DNA of 64,000 bases, taken from positions 1 to 64,000 of the forward strand of contig NZ_FMXB01000011.1 in NCBI RefSeq assembly GCF_900103415.1, in the 5' to 3' direction. The notes below the pieces were generated by a model, which saw nothing but the letters and a program-made list of their open reading frames with translations, had not been told where the DNA came from and did not search any database. The translations under genes and the position numbers were made by a program. This DNA comes from Methanobrevibacter millerae. Its GTDB lineage: Archaea > Methanobacteriota > Methanobacteria > Methanobacteriales > Methanobacteriaceae. This document shows positions 32,378 through 41,968 of the stretch, piece after piece. Each line of letters opens with the position of its first letter. The stretch's first letter is position 1.

Positions 32378-35077
32378 ATGATTAATATGGTAGAAATATT
32401 TAATGAACTTGGTTATAAAAAGCAAACATGTAAAACCTGCGGACAGGAGTTTTACTCTCAGGTAGACAGAGATACCTGCGGGGACGCTCCCTGTGACGAG
32501 TATGAGTTTATTGCAAATCCTGCAACCGATAAAGCATATAACTTATATGAAATCCAGCAGGTTTTTAGAGAATTTTTAGAAAGTAACGGACATACTCATG
32601 TCCCAAGATATCCCGTTCTTGCCAAAAGATGGAGAGATGACGTGTTTTTGGTTGGAGCATCAATCTTCTGTTTCCAGCCATGGATAACATCAGGCCTTGT
32701 CAAGCCTCCGGCAAATCCTATAGAAATGGCTCAGCCGTCAATCAGGCTCAACGACGTTGACAATGTGGGAAGAACCGGAAGGCACATGACCTGCTTTACG
32801 ATGGGAACCCACACAGTAATCAACAAGGAAGACGATTTCATTTACTGGGAAGACGAAACCATCAGGCTCTGCCACGAGTTTTTCGCATATATTGGAATCA
32901 ACACAGAAGAGATCACTTTCATCAAGTCATGGTGGGCCGGCGGAGGTAACGAAGGGCCTTGCTATGAAGTCTGCTGCAGAGGAGTGGAACTGGCCACTTT
33001 AGTATTTATCCAATACGAAACTTTAGAGGACGGATCCAAAAAGGAAATTCCAATCAAGGTTGTGGATACCGGTTACGGTCTTGAAAGAATTGCATGGATT
33101 TCCCAGGGAACTCCAACAGCTTATGATGCATGTTTCGCACCTGTTGTCGATAAACTGAAAGAATTGACTGGCGTTGAAATCAATGAGGACATTCAGGGAA
33201 GAAACGCCCAGATTGCCGGAATGATGGACATTGAAGATATTGGGGATTTGAAGGAATTAAGAAAACAGGTTGCAGAAAGCCTAAACCTTTCACTGGAAGA
33301 ATACTTGAAGGCAGCAGAACCTATGGAAGCTATTTACATTATCGCAGACCACACAAGATGTCTTGCATTCATGCTGGCCGACGGAATCATCCCGTCAAAC
33401 GTAAAGGAAGGCTACCTTGCAAGACTGGTTTTAAGAAGAACAATCAGATTCATGAAAGACTTAAACATGAAGGAATCACTGGCTGACGTAATGGCAATAC
33501 AGCTGGATTTCCTGTCAAAATTCTATCCTGAAATCAGGGACTCCGAAGACCATATCATGAATATCATTACCTTAGAAGAAGAAAGGTATGCAAACACTGT
33601 CAAGAAAGGTAAAAGCATCGTTAAAAGAACTATCAAAAGGCTTAAAAAAGAAGGAAAAGACGAAATGCCTCTTGATATTCTAATCGATTTATACGATGCC
33701 CATGGAATTCCTCCAGAAACTGTTGTTGAAATGGCAGGTGACTCATTTACCGTTAACGTTCCGGATAATTTCTTTACTCAGGTTGCCGGAGCCCACGAAA
33801 AGGACACTTCACATAAAAAATCAACGTTCACCGTCGATTATCCTGAAACCGATTTACTGTTCTATAAAGATTTCTACCAGAAAGAATTTGAAGCCGAAGT
33901 TTTAGGAGTAGTCGAGAAGGACGGCAAGAATTGTCTCATCTTCGATAAAACCGTGTTCTACCCTGAAGGAGGAGGCCAACCTTCAGACATAGGTGAAGTT
34001 AAAATTGATGGAACTTCATTTAAAATGGCACATGCCGAAAAGGTTAACAATGTTGTGCTGCATCATGTAGATAAAGACATTCCAAATGATGTAGTCGGCA
34101 AAAAAGTTGAAGGCAAACTTGACTGGGACAGAAGAATAACACTTGCGCGCCACCACACCGGAACTCACCTGGTGATTGCAGCTGCAAGAAAGGTTTTAGG
34201 CCAGCACATATGGCAGGCAGGATCTCAAAACGGCCTTACAAGGGCACGTATCGACCTGTCACACTACAAACGTATAACTCAGGAAGAGCTCAACGAAATC
34301 GAAAAGCTTGCAAACGAATACGTGATGGACAACATCGATTTGGATATCCAGTTCCATACAAGGGATGAAGCGCAGGAACTCTACGGTTTCGTGCTTTACC
34401 AGGGTGGTATCGTTCCTGGAAAAATGATTCGTGTCGTTAAAATTCCTGGAATCGACGTTCAGGCCTGTGCAGGTACGCATGTATTAAGGACTGGTGTTGT
34501 CGGACCGATTAAAATCAACAAGACCGAAAGAGTTCAGGACGGCGTTGAAAGGATTGATTTCTCAGCCGGTTTAGCGGCAATAGATTCAATGCAGCATGAT
34601 GAGGAATTATTGCGTGAAAGCGCTAACATCTTTAAGGTTGAAAACGATCAGCTTCCGAAAACCTGTGACAGATTCTTCAGCGAATGGAAATCACAGAAAA
34701 ACCAAATCGATAAGCTCAAATCAGAAATAGCCAATTTAAAAATGAATTCTCTGGCCGATGATTTCGTTGAAATCAAGGGACTTAAGGTTGTCAGTCAGCT
34801 CATAGACGGTGACTTTAAGGAGCTTCAAAAGATTGCCACTGACTTTACCGACAACGGCAAGGCTGACGTTGTCATTATGGGAAACAACGACGGTAAAATC
34901 GTTGGGGCAGCATCTGAGAAAGCCATTGATGAAGGCGTTAAAATAAATGAAATCATTAAAACCGCTGCAGGCGTTTTAGGCGGTGGCGGCGGAGGCCGTT
35001 TGACCCTTGCACAGGGTGCAGGTAAAGACACAGATAAAATGGATGAAGCCATTAAAACCGCTGTCGATTTAATCTAA
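32378..35077 (+). CDS. alaS: Alanyl-tRNA synthetase (archaeal type)
   Basis: An 899-residue archaeal AlaRS. The N-terminal Cys cluster (CKTCGQEFYSQVDRDTC) precedes the class II catalytic core (FLVGASIFCFQPWITSG; TCFTMGTHTV). The editing domain has RHHTGTHLVIAAA with the HxxxH metal motif and CAGTHV, and the C-Ala/DHHA1 domain ends in GVLGGGGGGRLTLAQGAG. It charges tRNA-Ala and clears mischarged Ser/Gly. The start could be ATG 32378 or 32387; no ribosome site distinguishes them. It stands alone with a terminator downstream. Confidence 0.97.
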   Translation: MINMVEIFNELGYKKQTCKTCGQEFYSQVDRDTCGDAPCDEYEFIANPATDKAYNLYEIQQVFREFLESNGHTHVPRYPVLAKRWRDDVFLVGASIFCFQPWITSGLVKPPANPIEMAQPSIRLNDVDNVGRTGRHMTCFTMGTHTVINKEDDFIYWEDETIRLCHEFFAYIGINTEEITFIKSWWAGGGNEGPCYEVCCRGVELATLVFIQYETLEDGSKKEIPIKVVDTGYGLERIAWISQGTPTAYDACFAPVVDKLKELTGVEINEDIQGRNAQIAGMMDIEDIGDLKELRKQVAESLNLSLEEYLKAAEPMEAIYIIADHTRCLAFMLADGIIPSNVKEGYLARLVLRRTIRFMKDLNMKESLADVMAIQLDFLSKFYPEIRDSEDHIMNIITLEEERYANTVKKGKSIVKRTIKRLKKEGKDEMPLDILIDLYDAHGIPPETVVEMAGDSFTVNVPDNFFTQVAGAHEKDTSHKKSTFTVDYPETDLLFYKDFYQKEFEAEVLGVVEKDGKNCLIFDKTVFYPEGGGQPSDIGEVKIDGTSFKMAHAEKVNNVVLHHVDKDIPNDVVGKKVEGKLDWDRRITLARHHTGTHLVIAAARKVLGQHIWQAGSQNGLTRARIDLSHYKRITQEELNEIEKLANEYVMDNIDLDIQFHTRDEAQELYGFVLYQGGIVPGKMIRVVKIPGIDVQACAGTHVLRTGVVGPIKINKTERVQDGVERIDFSAGLAAIDSMQHDEELLRESANIFKVENDQLPKTCDRFFSEWKSQKNQIDKLKSEIANLKMNSLADDFVEIKGLKVVSQLIDGDFKELQKIATDFTDNGKADVVIMGNNDGKIVGAASEKAIDEGVKINEIIKTAAGVLGGGGGGRLTLAQGAGKDTDKMDEAIKTAVDLI

Positions 35078-35084
35078 AATCAGT

Positions 35085-35112
35085 GGAGAAAAGATTATTT
35101 CTTTTCTCATTA
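35085..35112. terminator. Terminator between alaS and the EF-hand protein gene
   Basis: GAGAAAAGA/TCTTTTCTC form a 9-bp stem with a 5-base loop, followed by attaattactttttttt. It lies between two convergent genes and may serve both. Confidence 0.65.
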
Positions 35113-35123
35113 ATTACTTTTTT

Positions 35124-35870
35124 TTAAAGCCCATAACTGCTTTTATCATAGTTCAGCTTGTACATGAACTTGTAGTATTCATTGTGATTCAGTCTGCCGT
35201 CATGGTCATCGTCTGAATCGGAAAACATCTGCTTTACAATGTTTTGTGGAGTATGTGCAATGTTCATATCACTTAAATAAACATAACCGTCCCCATTGGT
35301 GTCAGTATCCTCAAATGAATGTGGATAACTGAAGGACTCGTAATCCGGTTCCGTTCTGGTCGATGTTACCTGACTGTCAATTTCAGTCGCTTTTGCCTCG
35401 ACTTTATAGCTTGCTGTGGCACTTGATGATTTGTAATCGTTATCTCCGGCAAAAGAGGCCGTAACCTCATAATCTCCTTCCTCAACGTTTGCAACGACAT
35501 TGACAAGGCCGACATTATCCGTTACTCCATTGAAAGTATAGCTGTTCTTATCGTTTTTAAATGTTATTTCAAGCTCTTTGCCGCTGATACCCTGAGAACC
35601 GGAGGTTAATTCAACGGTAAAGTTTCCGGAGTTGGCTACCGGCGATTCGCTAATAAATATTATTGAAGTGTTTTCTCCAAAAAGGCCAAATCCTCCTGTG
35701 ATGAATCCTATAGCTAAAATAAGTATTATAACAGCACCAATCAATCCTAAAATCAGCGCTTTATTGTTTTTTTCGGATTTATTCACATTCTCTGATTTTG
35801 CCCCGCAATTTTGACAGAATGACGCATCATCATCCATCTTTTCGCCGCATTCGCTGCAATATTTCACCAT
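35124..35870 (-). CDS. Zinc-ribbon / membrane / Ig-like / EF-hand surface protein
   Basis: A 248-residue modular protein. Residues 1-25 form a zinc ribbon (YCSECGEKMDDDASFCQNCGA), ~36-60 a transmembrane helix (ALILGLIGAVIILILAIGFIT), ~70-150 an Ig-like beta domain (SGNFTVELTSGSQGISGKELEITF), then two EF-hand loops, DTNGDGYVYLSD and DSDDDHDGRLNH, with calcium-ligand spacing. The start is ATG 35870; the 15 upstream codons lack features. The order suggests an inside zinc ribbon and an outside calcium-binding part. Partners are unknown. It is alone, convergent with alaS. Confidence 0.7.
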   Translation of the reverse strand: MVKYCSECGEKMDDDASFCQNCGAKSENVNKSEKNNKALILGLIGAVIILILAIGFITGGFGLFGENTSIIFISESPVANSGNFTVELTSGSQGISGKELEITFKNDKNSYTFNGVTDNVGLVNVVANVEEGDYEVTASFAGDNDYKSSSATASYKVEAKATEIDSQVTSTRTEPDYESFSYPHSFEDTDTNGDGYVYLSDMNIAHTPQNIVKQMFSDSDDDHDGRLNHNEYYKFMYKLNYDKSSYGL

Positions 35871-35986
35871 AATAATAGTATTTCCGATAAAAATATTTAT
35901 AAATTTTGAAAACAAAAAAATATACTTGCTGTTATATTTTAGGCAAATTAAGGGATTCAGTTAAATTAATTTAAAGAGATGTTTTA

Positions 35987-37141
35987 ATGAAGTATGATTT
36001 AATTATTGCAAGGTACGGGGAAGTGGGCTTAAAAAGCACAAAGGTACGTTCCCGTTTTGAAAAGAAACTGGTTAATAACATTAAGGCAGCTATTGACTGC
36101 GATGTGGACAGAAATCAGGGAAGAATTTATATCTTTCCAAAAAACTTTGATGAAGCTGTAGAAAACTTAAACAGGGTTTTCGGTATCGTTTCATATTCTC
36201 CGGCAATTTCAACATACAGCAACTATGAAGACATTGACAAAACTTTAGGCGAATACGTTTTAAATCTGGCCAGTGAAGGAATCATTGATGAGGAAACCAA
36301 ATTCGCAATAAAATGCAGAAGGGTGGGCACACATGACTTTACCTCACAGGAAATGGCTGCTTTCTGCGGAGGAGTCGTCAGAAAAAGAATCCTTGCGCCT
36401 GTTGATTTAACCAATCCCGAATTGACAATATTTGTTGAAGTAAGGGACGATGATACGTTCATTTATCATGAAAAGATTCCAGGTCCTGGAGGATTGCCTC
36501 TGGGAACTCAGGGAAAAGTGGTCTGTCTTGTATCAAGCGGAATAGACTCTCCTGTTGCAGCATATCTCATGATGAAAAGGGGCTGTGAGGTTATAGCGCT
36601 GTACTGCGATAATGATCCGTATACCAGTAAAATGGCACTTGAAAACTATAACAAACTGGTTGACCAGCTTCAAAAATATGCTGCCGGCGTTCCTATCAAA
36701 AAACGCATCGTAAAATATGGCGATTACCTCAAAAAGGCAAAGGAAGGCGCTCCAGAAAAGATGACTTGTGTGTTGTGCAAGTCAGGAATGTATAAGCTTG
36801 CAGAAAAACTGGCCAATGAAATGGGAGCATTGGCCATTGTTGATGGAAGCAGCGTTGGTCAGGTCGCATCACAGACTCTCGACAATATCCTGGCAACCAG
36901 ATACGGCGTTGACATGCCGATTCTATCTCCATTAATAGGATTGGACAAACTGGAAATCACCAGAATCGCTGAAGAAATCGGAACGTTTGAAATATCAAAA
37001 ATCGATGATGGAGGATGTTCTGCAGTTCCAAGATATCCTGAAACCAGGGGGGATTTGGACAGGGTAATTGAAGCCTGTGAAGCCATGAATCAGGATGAAG
37101 CTATTGAAGAAGCCTTCAAAAGCATCAGTAGAAATGAGTAA
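35987..37141 (+). CDS. thiI: tRNA 4-thiouridine sulfurtransferase ThiI
   Basis: A 384-residue ThiI without the C-terminal rhodanese domain, as usual in archaea. ARYGEVGLKSTKVRSRFEKKL opens the NFLD-THUMP part; the PP-loop LVSSGIDSPVAAYLMMKRG (about residues 180-198) activates U8 of tRNA with ATP; CVLCKSGMY and GGCSAVPRYPETRG supply conserved Cys residues that may carry the sulfur. It makes s4U8. Its last 17 bp overlap the convergent DUF2142 gene. Confidence 0.95.
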   Translation: MKYDLIIARYGEVGLKSTKVRSRFEKKLVNNIKAAIDCDVDRNQGRIYIFPKNFDEAVENLNRVFGIVSYSPAISTYSNYEDIDKTLGEYVLNLASEGIIDEETKFAIKCRRVGTHDFTSQEMAAFCGGVVRKRILAPVDLTNPELTIFVEVRDDDTFIYHEKIPGPGGLPLGTQGKVVCLVSSGIDSPVAAYLMMKRGCEVIALYCDNDPYTSKMALENYNKLVDQLQKYAAGVPIKKRIVKYGDYLKKAKEGAPEKMTCVLCKSGMYKLAEKLANEMGALAIVDGSSVGQVASQTLDNILATRYGVDMPILSPLIGLDKLEITRIAEEIGTFEISKIDDGGCSAVPRYPETRGDLDRVIEACEAMNQDEAIEEAFKSISRNE

Positions 37142-38609
37142 TCGGCAACAGGAACAATCCCGTTAAGCAGATTATAATGAATGTAAATATATAGATTTCC
37201 TTATTTTCTATTTTTTTATTTTTCAAATTAATTATTAATGGTAACAGTGCAATTACCGGTATGAAATACCTTGCCTGGACTCCCAGAATCGTTAATGACC
37301 CTACCGGACTCCAGGTTATGTAAAAGATGGCGTATATTCCAAAGTATGTGATTAAAAATATAAGTGCCAATATTAACCTTTTCTTTTTTTCCAATTCAAT
37401 GTCCAGCTTATAGAATAGTGAAAATCCGATAAAGAACAATACGTAGATTAAATTAACCAGTTTTATTCCCTTATATCCCGTATAGTGGAAGAAATTGGAT
37501 TTCAATACAAAAAGATTCGGAACTGAAAAGAGTGTGTTCTTAATTAATGCGAGTATGATTGCCGGATTTGAGAGGATAAAGCTAATCTGTCCGCTTGAAG
37601 ATACGTTTGCCGGAACTGAAGGGTTATGTGAAGTGACTGCACTTTGAGTAAACAATGGCGTGAAAAATGAACTCTCGCTTAACATTATCGCTGCGGCTGC
37701 AATCAACACGGCAATTAAGCTAATTTTCTTGAGTTTTTCATCCTCGAAAGGAACGACAAGCAATAGGAATCCCAGCATTACGTATGGCGGCTTAATCAGG
37801 CTGATTAATATGAGCGAAATGAAAAATATTGCCAGATTCTTCCCGTTGACCTCGCCGCAGTACATTTTAATGAAATAGGTTAATATGACCAGCGTAAACG
37901 TTAATATGAATGCATCATAGCTTACTGAAGATACCTGTGAAATGCACAAGGGCATCGTTGCGATAACCAGCAGCGGCAGTTTGTATTTCGGAATTATCTT
38001 TATCATGAAATAGGCAACGGCACCATAGAATATTAAATTGGCCATTCTTGACAAGTACATTGCCCATATTGCAGTCAAATTCAATAATTTAGCTATTAAA
38101 ATGCCTAATGCAGAAAGCAAATATGAATAAAAAGGGGACGATGTTGTCCATCCGTAATAGCCCTTATCTGCATCAATTGGATCATTATATTGGTTTTCAG
38201 GTGAAAGTATTGTTACTCCGTGATAGGAATCCTGAAAAACGAAATAGTAATTGTCAACGTAAATTCCATTGTCGCTGAATTCCGGATAGAGGTAACCTTC
38301 TGTCATTAATTCGGCCCTTGTAAAGTGGGCGGCTTCATCGGGAAAGCTTAGCGGCGGTGTGAAAAATACCATCAGCAGTCCAAAAACCAGTATAAATACC
38401 AGTGCAACTTTATGCAGTTCCATTTCGCGTTTATATGAATAATATATTCCTATTAATCCTAAAACAGTTGCCAATCCTATAAAAACTGCCTCATTTTCAA
38501 AATGTGCGAAATTCTCTGCGGTAGACATTGCAAGAACAAATATTATGATGAATGCCAGAAAAATTAACATGCACTTTTTGTAATCATTAAAGCAGTTTTT
38601 AATATCCAT
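37125..38609 (-). CDS. DUF2142 polytopic membrane protein (GT-C-like)
   Basis: A 494-residue membrane protein with about 12 hydrophobic segments. PPLSFPDEAAHFTRA after the second segment is the DUF2142 signature, with the acidic DE pair placed as in GT-C glycosyltransferases; an external loop with YGWTTSSPFYSYLLSALG follows. Such proteins are thought to transfer lipid-linked sugars outside the membrane, for example in surface glycan or glycoprotein synthesis. That role is inferred. It is convergent with thiI. Confidence 0.8.
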   Translation of the reverse strand: MDIKNCFNDYKKCMLIFLAFIIIFVLAMSTAENFAHFENEAVFIGLATVLGLIGIYYSYKREMELHKVALVFILVFGLLMVFFTPPLSFPDEAAHFTRAELMTEGYLYPEFSDNGIYVDNYYFVFQDSYHGVTILSPENQYNDPIDADKGYYGWTTSSPFYSYLLSALGILIAKLLNLTAIWAMYLSRMANLIFYGAVAYFMIKIIPKYKLPLLVIATMPLCISQVSSVSYDAFILTFTLVILTYFIKMYCGEVNGKNLAIFFISLILISLIKPPYVMLGFLLLVVPFEDEKLKKISLIAVLIAAAAIMLSESSFFTPLFTQSAVTSHNPSVPANVSSSGQISFILSNPAIILALIKNTLFSVPNLFVLKSNFFHYTGYKGIKLVNLIYVLFFIGFSLFYKLDIELEKKKRLILALIFLITYFGIYAIFYITWSPVGSLTILGVQARYFIPVIALLPLIINLKNKKIENKEIYIFTFIIICLTGLFLLPITHFY

Positions 38610-38663
38610 GTAAATATCTTTTTAAATTATAAGTATAAATATTTAATATAAAAGGTGTTAAAA

Positions 38664-39062
38664 ATGGGTACTTTCAGTTCAATAGAAGAAGCAAGGGAAT
38701 TTTTTAAAAACGATAGGTTTGCAACCAATGCAGGCATTCGCATAGACGAGTTAAATGAGGATTCATGCCAGTGCAGTCTGACATTAACTGACGATCATAA
38801 AAACGCAGTTGGCGGAGTTATGGGTGGAGTGATGTTTACATTGGCAGATTTTTCTTTTGCAGTATTGTCCAACCATATGCACTCACCGACTGTGGCTCAG
38901 CAGGTCAGCATTAATTATTTAAGCGCTCCGAAGGGAGAAAAGCTCATTGCAAAAGCCATATGCAAGAAAAACGGAAGGAGTTCATCAATCATCAATGTGG
39001 ATGTTGTTGATGATACCGGAAGGGATATTGTGCAGTTTATCGGCACGGGATTTAAATTATAG
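38664..39062 (+). CDS. PaaI-type hotdog-fold thioesterase
   Basis: A 132-residue single hotdog domain: CSLTLTDDHKNAVGGVMGGVMFTLADFSFAVLSN is the PaaI core (H-x-N-x2-G-x3-GG, with the catalytic D in TLADFSFA), then SINYLSAPKGEKLIAKA. It probably hydrolyses an acyl- or aryl-CoA thioester. ATG 38664 is preferred over GTG 38655 because aggtg is correctly spaced to it. It is divergent from the DUF2142 gene and monocistronic. Confidence 0.88.
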   Translation: MGTFSSIEEAREFFKNDRFATNAGIRIDELNEDSCQCSLTLTDDHKNAVGGVMGGVMFTLADFSFAVLSNHMHSPTVAQQVSINYLSAPKGEKLIAKAICKKNGRSSSIINVDVVDDTGRDIVQFIGTGFKL

Positions 39063-39096
39063 GTTGTTTTTATATTTTGGGAAAATGAATGTTAAT

Positions 39097-39956
39097 CTAT
39101 TTTCCCGTTAAATCTCTTTCTTTTTTTTCAAGGATTTCAAATATCTCATCGGCTGTAATTTCTGGATTTTTGGATATTTCCTCTTTTATGTTTTGAATAT
39201 TTTCAATTTTTCCTTCTTTTTTGCTTTCTCTTATCATTCTGTTGTATTCTGGTATAAATGCGTCATCCATTTTAAGCATCTCCGTTAGTTCGTCTCTTTT
39301 TTTCTTGTCTGTTATGTAATAGTCTATGCTCAAGTTAATTATGGTGGTTAATTCTCTTCTGTTTTCTTCTGGAATTATTCCATCTTTAATGACATAGCAT
39401 AATTCTTCGATTACGTTACTCATATTCCGATTGAATTTCATCTCGGGAATAAGATCGATTATTCCACAGTCATCGCTGGTGAAGAGTTCGTTATCTTCAA
39501 CTTTCTTCTTGCATATATTTAAATATTTTTCACCATCGAATTTTTTAATCTCCACTAAAAATGGTTTAAATGTGAAACAATATTCTCCGTTGAAGACATT
39601 CTTATTATTTCCTTCAGCTAAGACAATAATTACTGAAATTACTTCTTTTTTAGTGGTACAATTTAATTCTCTTGAATATCCTAATGTTTTTTTTAATGCC
39701 GGATCTCTACTACATCACTTTCACCTTCTACATTCAAGCTTTTTCCTGAGTTTAACCGGGCTCTAAAGTCTAATTTTATGTTTTCTCCTTCTAAAGTTGT
39801 CATATCTCTTTCTTCAATCTCTTCTATCTGTTCGTCAATGCCAATATGTTTAAGAAGCATATTTCCATGATTATGCAGTCCGATTTTGATTCGGGTATCC
39901 TTATTATGATAATTAATCCTGTCTTTGTTAACTTCCATAATATCACTGTTTTTCAT
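39097..39956 (-). pseudogene. PD-(D/E)XK nuclease/transposase-like gene broken by a frameshift
   Basis: The 5' part (from 39956) encodes RIKIGLHNHGNMLLKHIGIDEQIEEIEERDMTTLEGENIKLDFRARLNSGKSLNVEGES and stops at 39693. Reading on in another frame from about 39715 gives DPALKKTLGYSRELNCTTKKEVISVIIVLAEG and runs without a break to 39097. The joined product (~285 residues) has the order of Rpn-type PD-(D/E)XK proteins: LDF, the E of VEGES in place of the usual E-Q pair, and a helical C-terminal half. One indel near 39690-39720, close to a run of eight A, explains the break; a sequencing error cannot be excluded. Confidence 0.6.
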
Positions 39957-39988
39957 TTTTCATTAACTAAAATGATGTAAATCTATTT

Positions 39989-40130
39989 GAAACTTCTTAT
40001 TAATAAATTATTCCGCGAAAATTCCCTTAATATTGCCTTAAACTTCCATTAAAGTTCTATGAAACTTCCCTTAATATTCCATGAAAATTCCCTGAAAATA
40101 TTTTGGTGAAAATCTAAAAAAATTGGAATT
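39989..40130 (+). repeat. ~22-bp degenerate tandem repeats upstream of fbp
   Basis: About six units begin GAAA(A/C)TTCC or close variants, at 39989, 40017, 40040, 40061, 40083 and 40108, with 21-28 bp spacing. Typical unit: gaaacttcccttaatattcc. The array lies between the broken nuclease gene and the fbp promoter. Units are too degenerate and too tightly packed for CRISPR. Confidence 0.65.
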
Positions 40131-40246
40131 AACTTGCTCGGCATTAAATCCATAATTATTAAATACTAAACTAATCAAAAATAATATCATATCTAAATTA
40201 ATTCTATAAGTTTTATAGTAAACTTAATTTTTTAGAGGTATTTAAA

Positions 40247-41341
40247 ATGAAAACAACTGTTAGTGTAATTAAAGCTGATATTGGAAGTGTTTCTGGTCAC
40301 TGTGTTGCACACCCAGAATTAATGGATATTTGTGATGAAGTTTTAAACGAAGCTTTAGAAACCGGTATCTTAAAAGATTATTATGTTTCACGTTGTGGAG
40401 ATGATATTGACTTAATCATGACCCACGATAAAGGTGAAGAAAACGAAGAAGTACACAAAACCGCATATAGCGCATTCATGAAAGCTACTGAAAGAGCACG
40501 TGAATTGAAATTATACGGTGCAGGTCAGGACTTATTGTCCGACACTTTCTCAGGAAACATCAAAGGTATGGGTCCGGGCGTAGCAGAAATGGAATTCGAA
40601 GAAAGGCCATCCGATCCTGTTTTAGTGTTCTGCTGTGACAAAACCGAACCTGGTGCATTCAACATGCCAATCTTCAGAATGTTTGCAGACCCATTCAACA
40701 CTGCAGGTCTTGTAATCGACCCAAGTTTACACGACGGATTCAAATTTGAAGTATTCGACGTAATCGAACACAGAAAAGTTATCCTGAACTGTCCTGAAGA
40801 AATGTACGACTTGCTCGCATTAATCGGTTCAACCGGAAGATACGTCATTAAAAGAGTATGGAAGAAAAACGGTGAAATCGCATCCGCAATAAGTACCGAA
40901 AGATTAAACTTAATGGCCGGTGAATACGTCGGTAAAGACGACCCTGTAGCTATTGTAAGAGCACAGTCAGGATTCCCTGCAAACGGTGAATGTGTAGATC
41001 CATTTGCATTCCCACACATGGTAAGCGGATGGATGAGAGGATCACACAACGGTCCTATGATGCCTGTTTCAGAAGCAGAAGCAAACCCAATCAGATTTGA
41101 CGGACCACCTAGAGTTGTCGGTTTAGGTTTCCAAGTAGCTAACGGTGAATTAATCGGTCCTGTAGACTTATTCGATGACCCTGCATTTGACCCTACCCGT
41201 GAACAGGCTGCTAAAATCGCAACTTACATCAGAAGACACGGTCCATTCGAACCTCACAGATTACCTGCTGAAGAAATGGAATATACTTCACTTCCTGGTG
41301 TAATGACCAAACTCGAAGAAAGATTCGAGGACATGGAATAA
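40247..41341 (+). CDS. fbp: Bifunctional fructose-1,6-bisphosphate aldolase/phosphatase
   Basis: A 364-residue archaeal FBPA/P: MKTTVSVIKADIGSVSGHCVAHPEL at the metal site, CGDDIDLIMTHDKGE, GPGVAEMEFEERPSDPVLVFCCDKTEPGAFN, and PFEPHRLPAEEMEYT at the C-terminus. A single active site condenses triose phosphates and then removes phosphate, committing carbon to gluconeogenesis, the main sugar route in an autotroph. Ribosome site agaggt. A strong terminator (AAGAGAT/ATCTCTT plus T-runs) follows within 40 bp. Codon use looks like that of the ribosomal genes, implying high expression. Confidence 0.97.
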   Translation: MKTTVSVIKADIGSVSGHCVAHPELMDICDEVLNEALETGILKDYYVSRCGDDIDLIMTHDKGEENEEVHKTAYSAFMKATERARELKLYGAGQDLLSDTFSGNIKGMGPGVAEMEFEERPSDPVLVFCCDKTEPGAFNMPIFRMFADPFNTAGLVIDPSLHDGFKFEVFDVIEHRKVILNCPEEMYDLLALIGSTGRYVIKRVWKKNGEIASAISTERLNLMAGEYVGKDDPVAIVRAQSGFPANGECVDPFAFPHMVSGWMRGSHNGPMMPVSEAEANPIRFDGPPRVVGLGFQVANGELIGPVDLFDDPAFDPTREQAAKIATYIRRHGPFEPHRLPAEEMEYTSLPGVMTKLEERFEDME

Positions 41342-41347
41342 ATTTAA

Positions 41348-41390
41348 AGAGATTTTTTATCTCTTATTTACTTTTTTTTAACTTTTTTTT
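41348..41390 (+). terminator. Terminator of fbp
   Basis: A short inverted repeat AAGAGAT/ATCTCTT with a T-rich loop, followed by two long T-runs, just after the stop. Confidence 0.65.
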
Positions 41391-41543
41391 CAATTATTTG
41401 CTTATTTTAATTGTTTTTTAACTTATAAAAATCATTTTTGGGCATATTTTATTAATTTCTAAAATTTTGTATTTTTTTACAATATTGTAATTTTAGTAAA
41501 ATATTTATATTTGAATTTTCCAATATATTAATTGAGGTTTGTT

Positions 41544-41960
41544 ATGATATTGCGAGATTTATTAGGTGATAGTGCAAGAATTAAAATCCTTGAAGAGTTA
41601 ATTTCTAATTGGGATTATTTTTTATCAGTAGAAGAAATTGCCCGAATGTCTGATGTATCTAAAAAAAGTGTTTATATTCACATAAAAGAATTAAACAATA
41701 TAGGTATTTTATCAGTTGATGAAGAAGGCAGTAAAAAATTCAAATTAAATCCTAATGATAAAAGAGCTATTGCTTTAGCATTAATAGAATCTGATGAATT
41801 TTTAAGAAAACTAGACGAATTTGAATTAAATATTGATTCCACTAAAGAATCATTGCCTTTATCTGTATCTTCAATGGAAAATTATGATTTATTAAATGTT
41901 AATTCTCAAAGAACGAATGATGCTATGAAATCAATTTCATTAATTACTTTAATTATGTAG
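41544..41960 (+). CDS. Winged-helix regulator (ArsR-like)
   Basis: A 138-residue protein. Residues 5-70 form a winged helix (DSARIKILEELISNWDYFLSVEEIARMSDVSKKSVYIHIKELNNIGIL, wing SVDEEGSKKFKLNP). The C-terminal half is a helix and a Ser/Asn-rich tail. ATG 41544 is used because gaggt lies at the right distance. It is followed after 8 bp by a DUF3467-like gene, so the two form an operon; similar HTH plus DUF3467 pairs suggest a regulatory module. Ligand and target are unknown. Confidence 0.78.
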   Translation: MILRDLLGDSARIKILEELISNWDYFLSVEEIARMSDVSKKSVYIHIKELNNIGILSVDEEGSKKFKLNPNDKRAIALALIESDEFLRKLDEFELNIDSTKESLPLSVSSMENYDLLNVNSQRTNDAMKSISLITLIM

Positions 41961-41968
41961 GTGTTTTT

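Noticed and set aside
39989-40130. Second possible CRISPR array
   Set aside because: Repeat units follow each other without spacers and vary in sequence and length.
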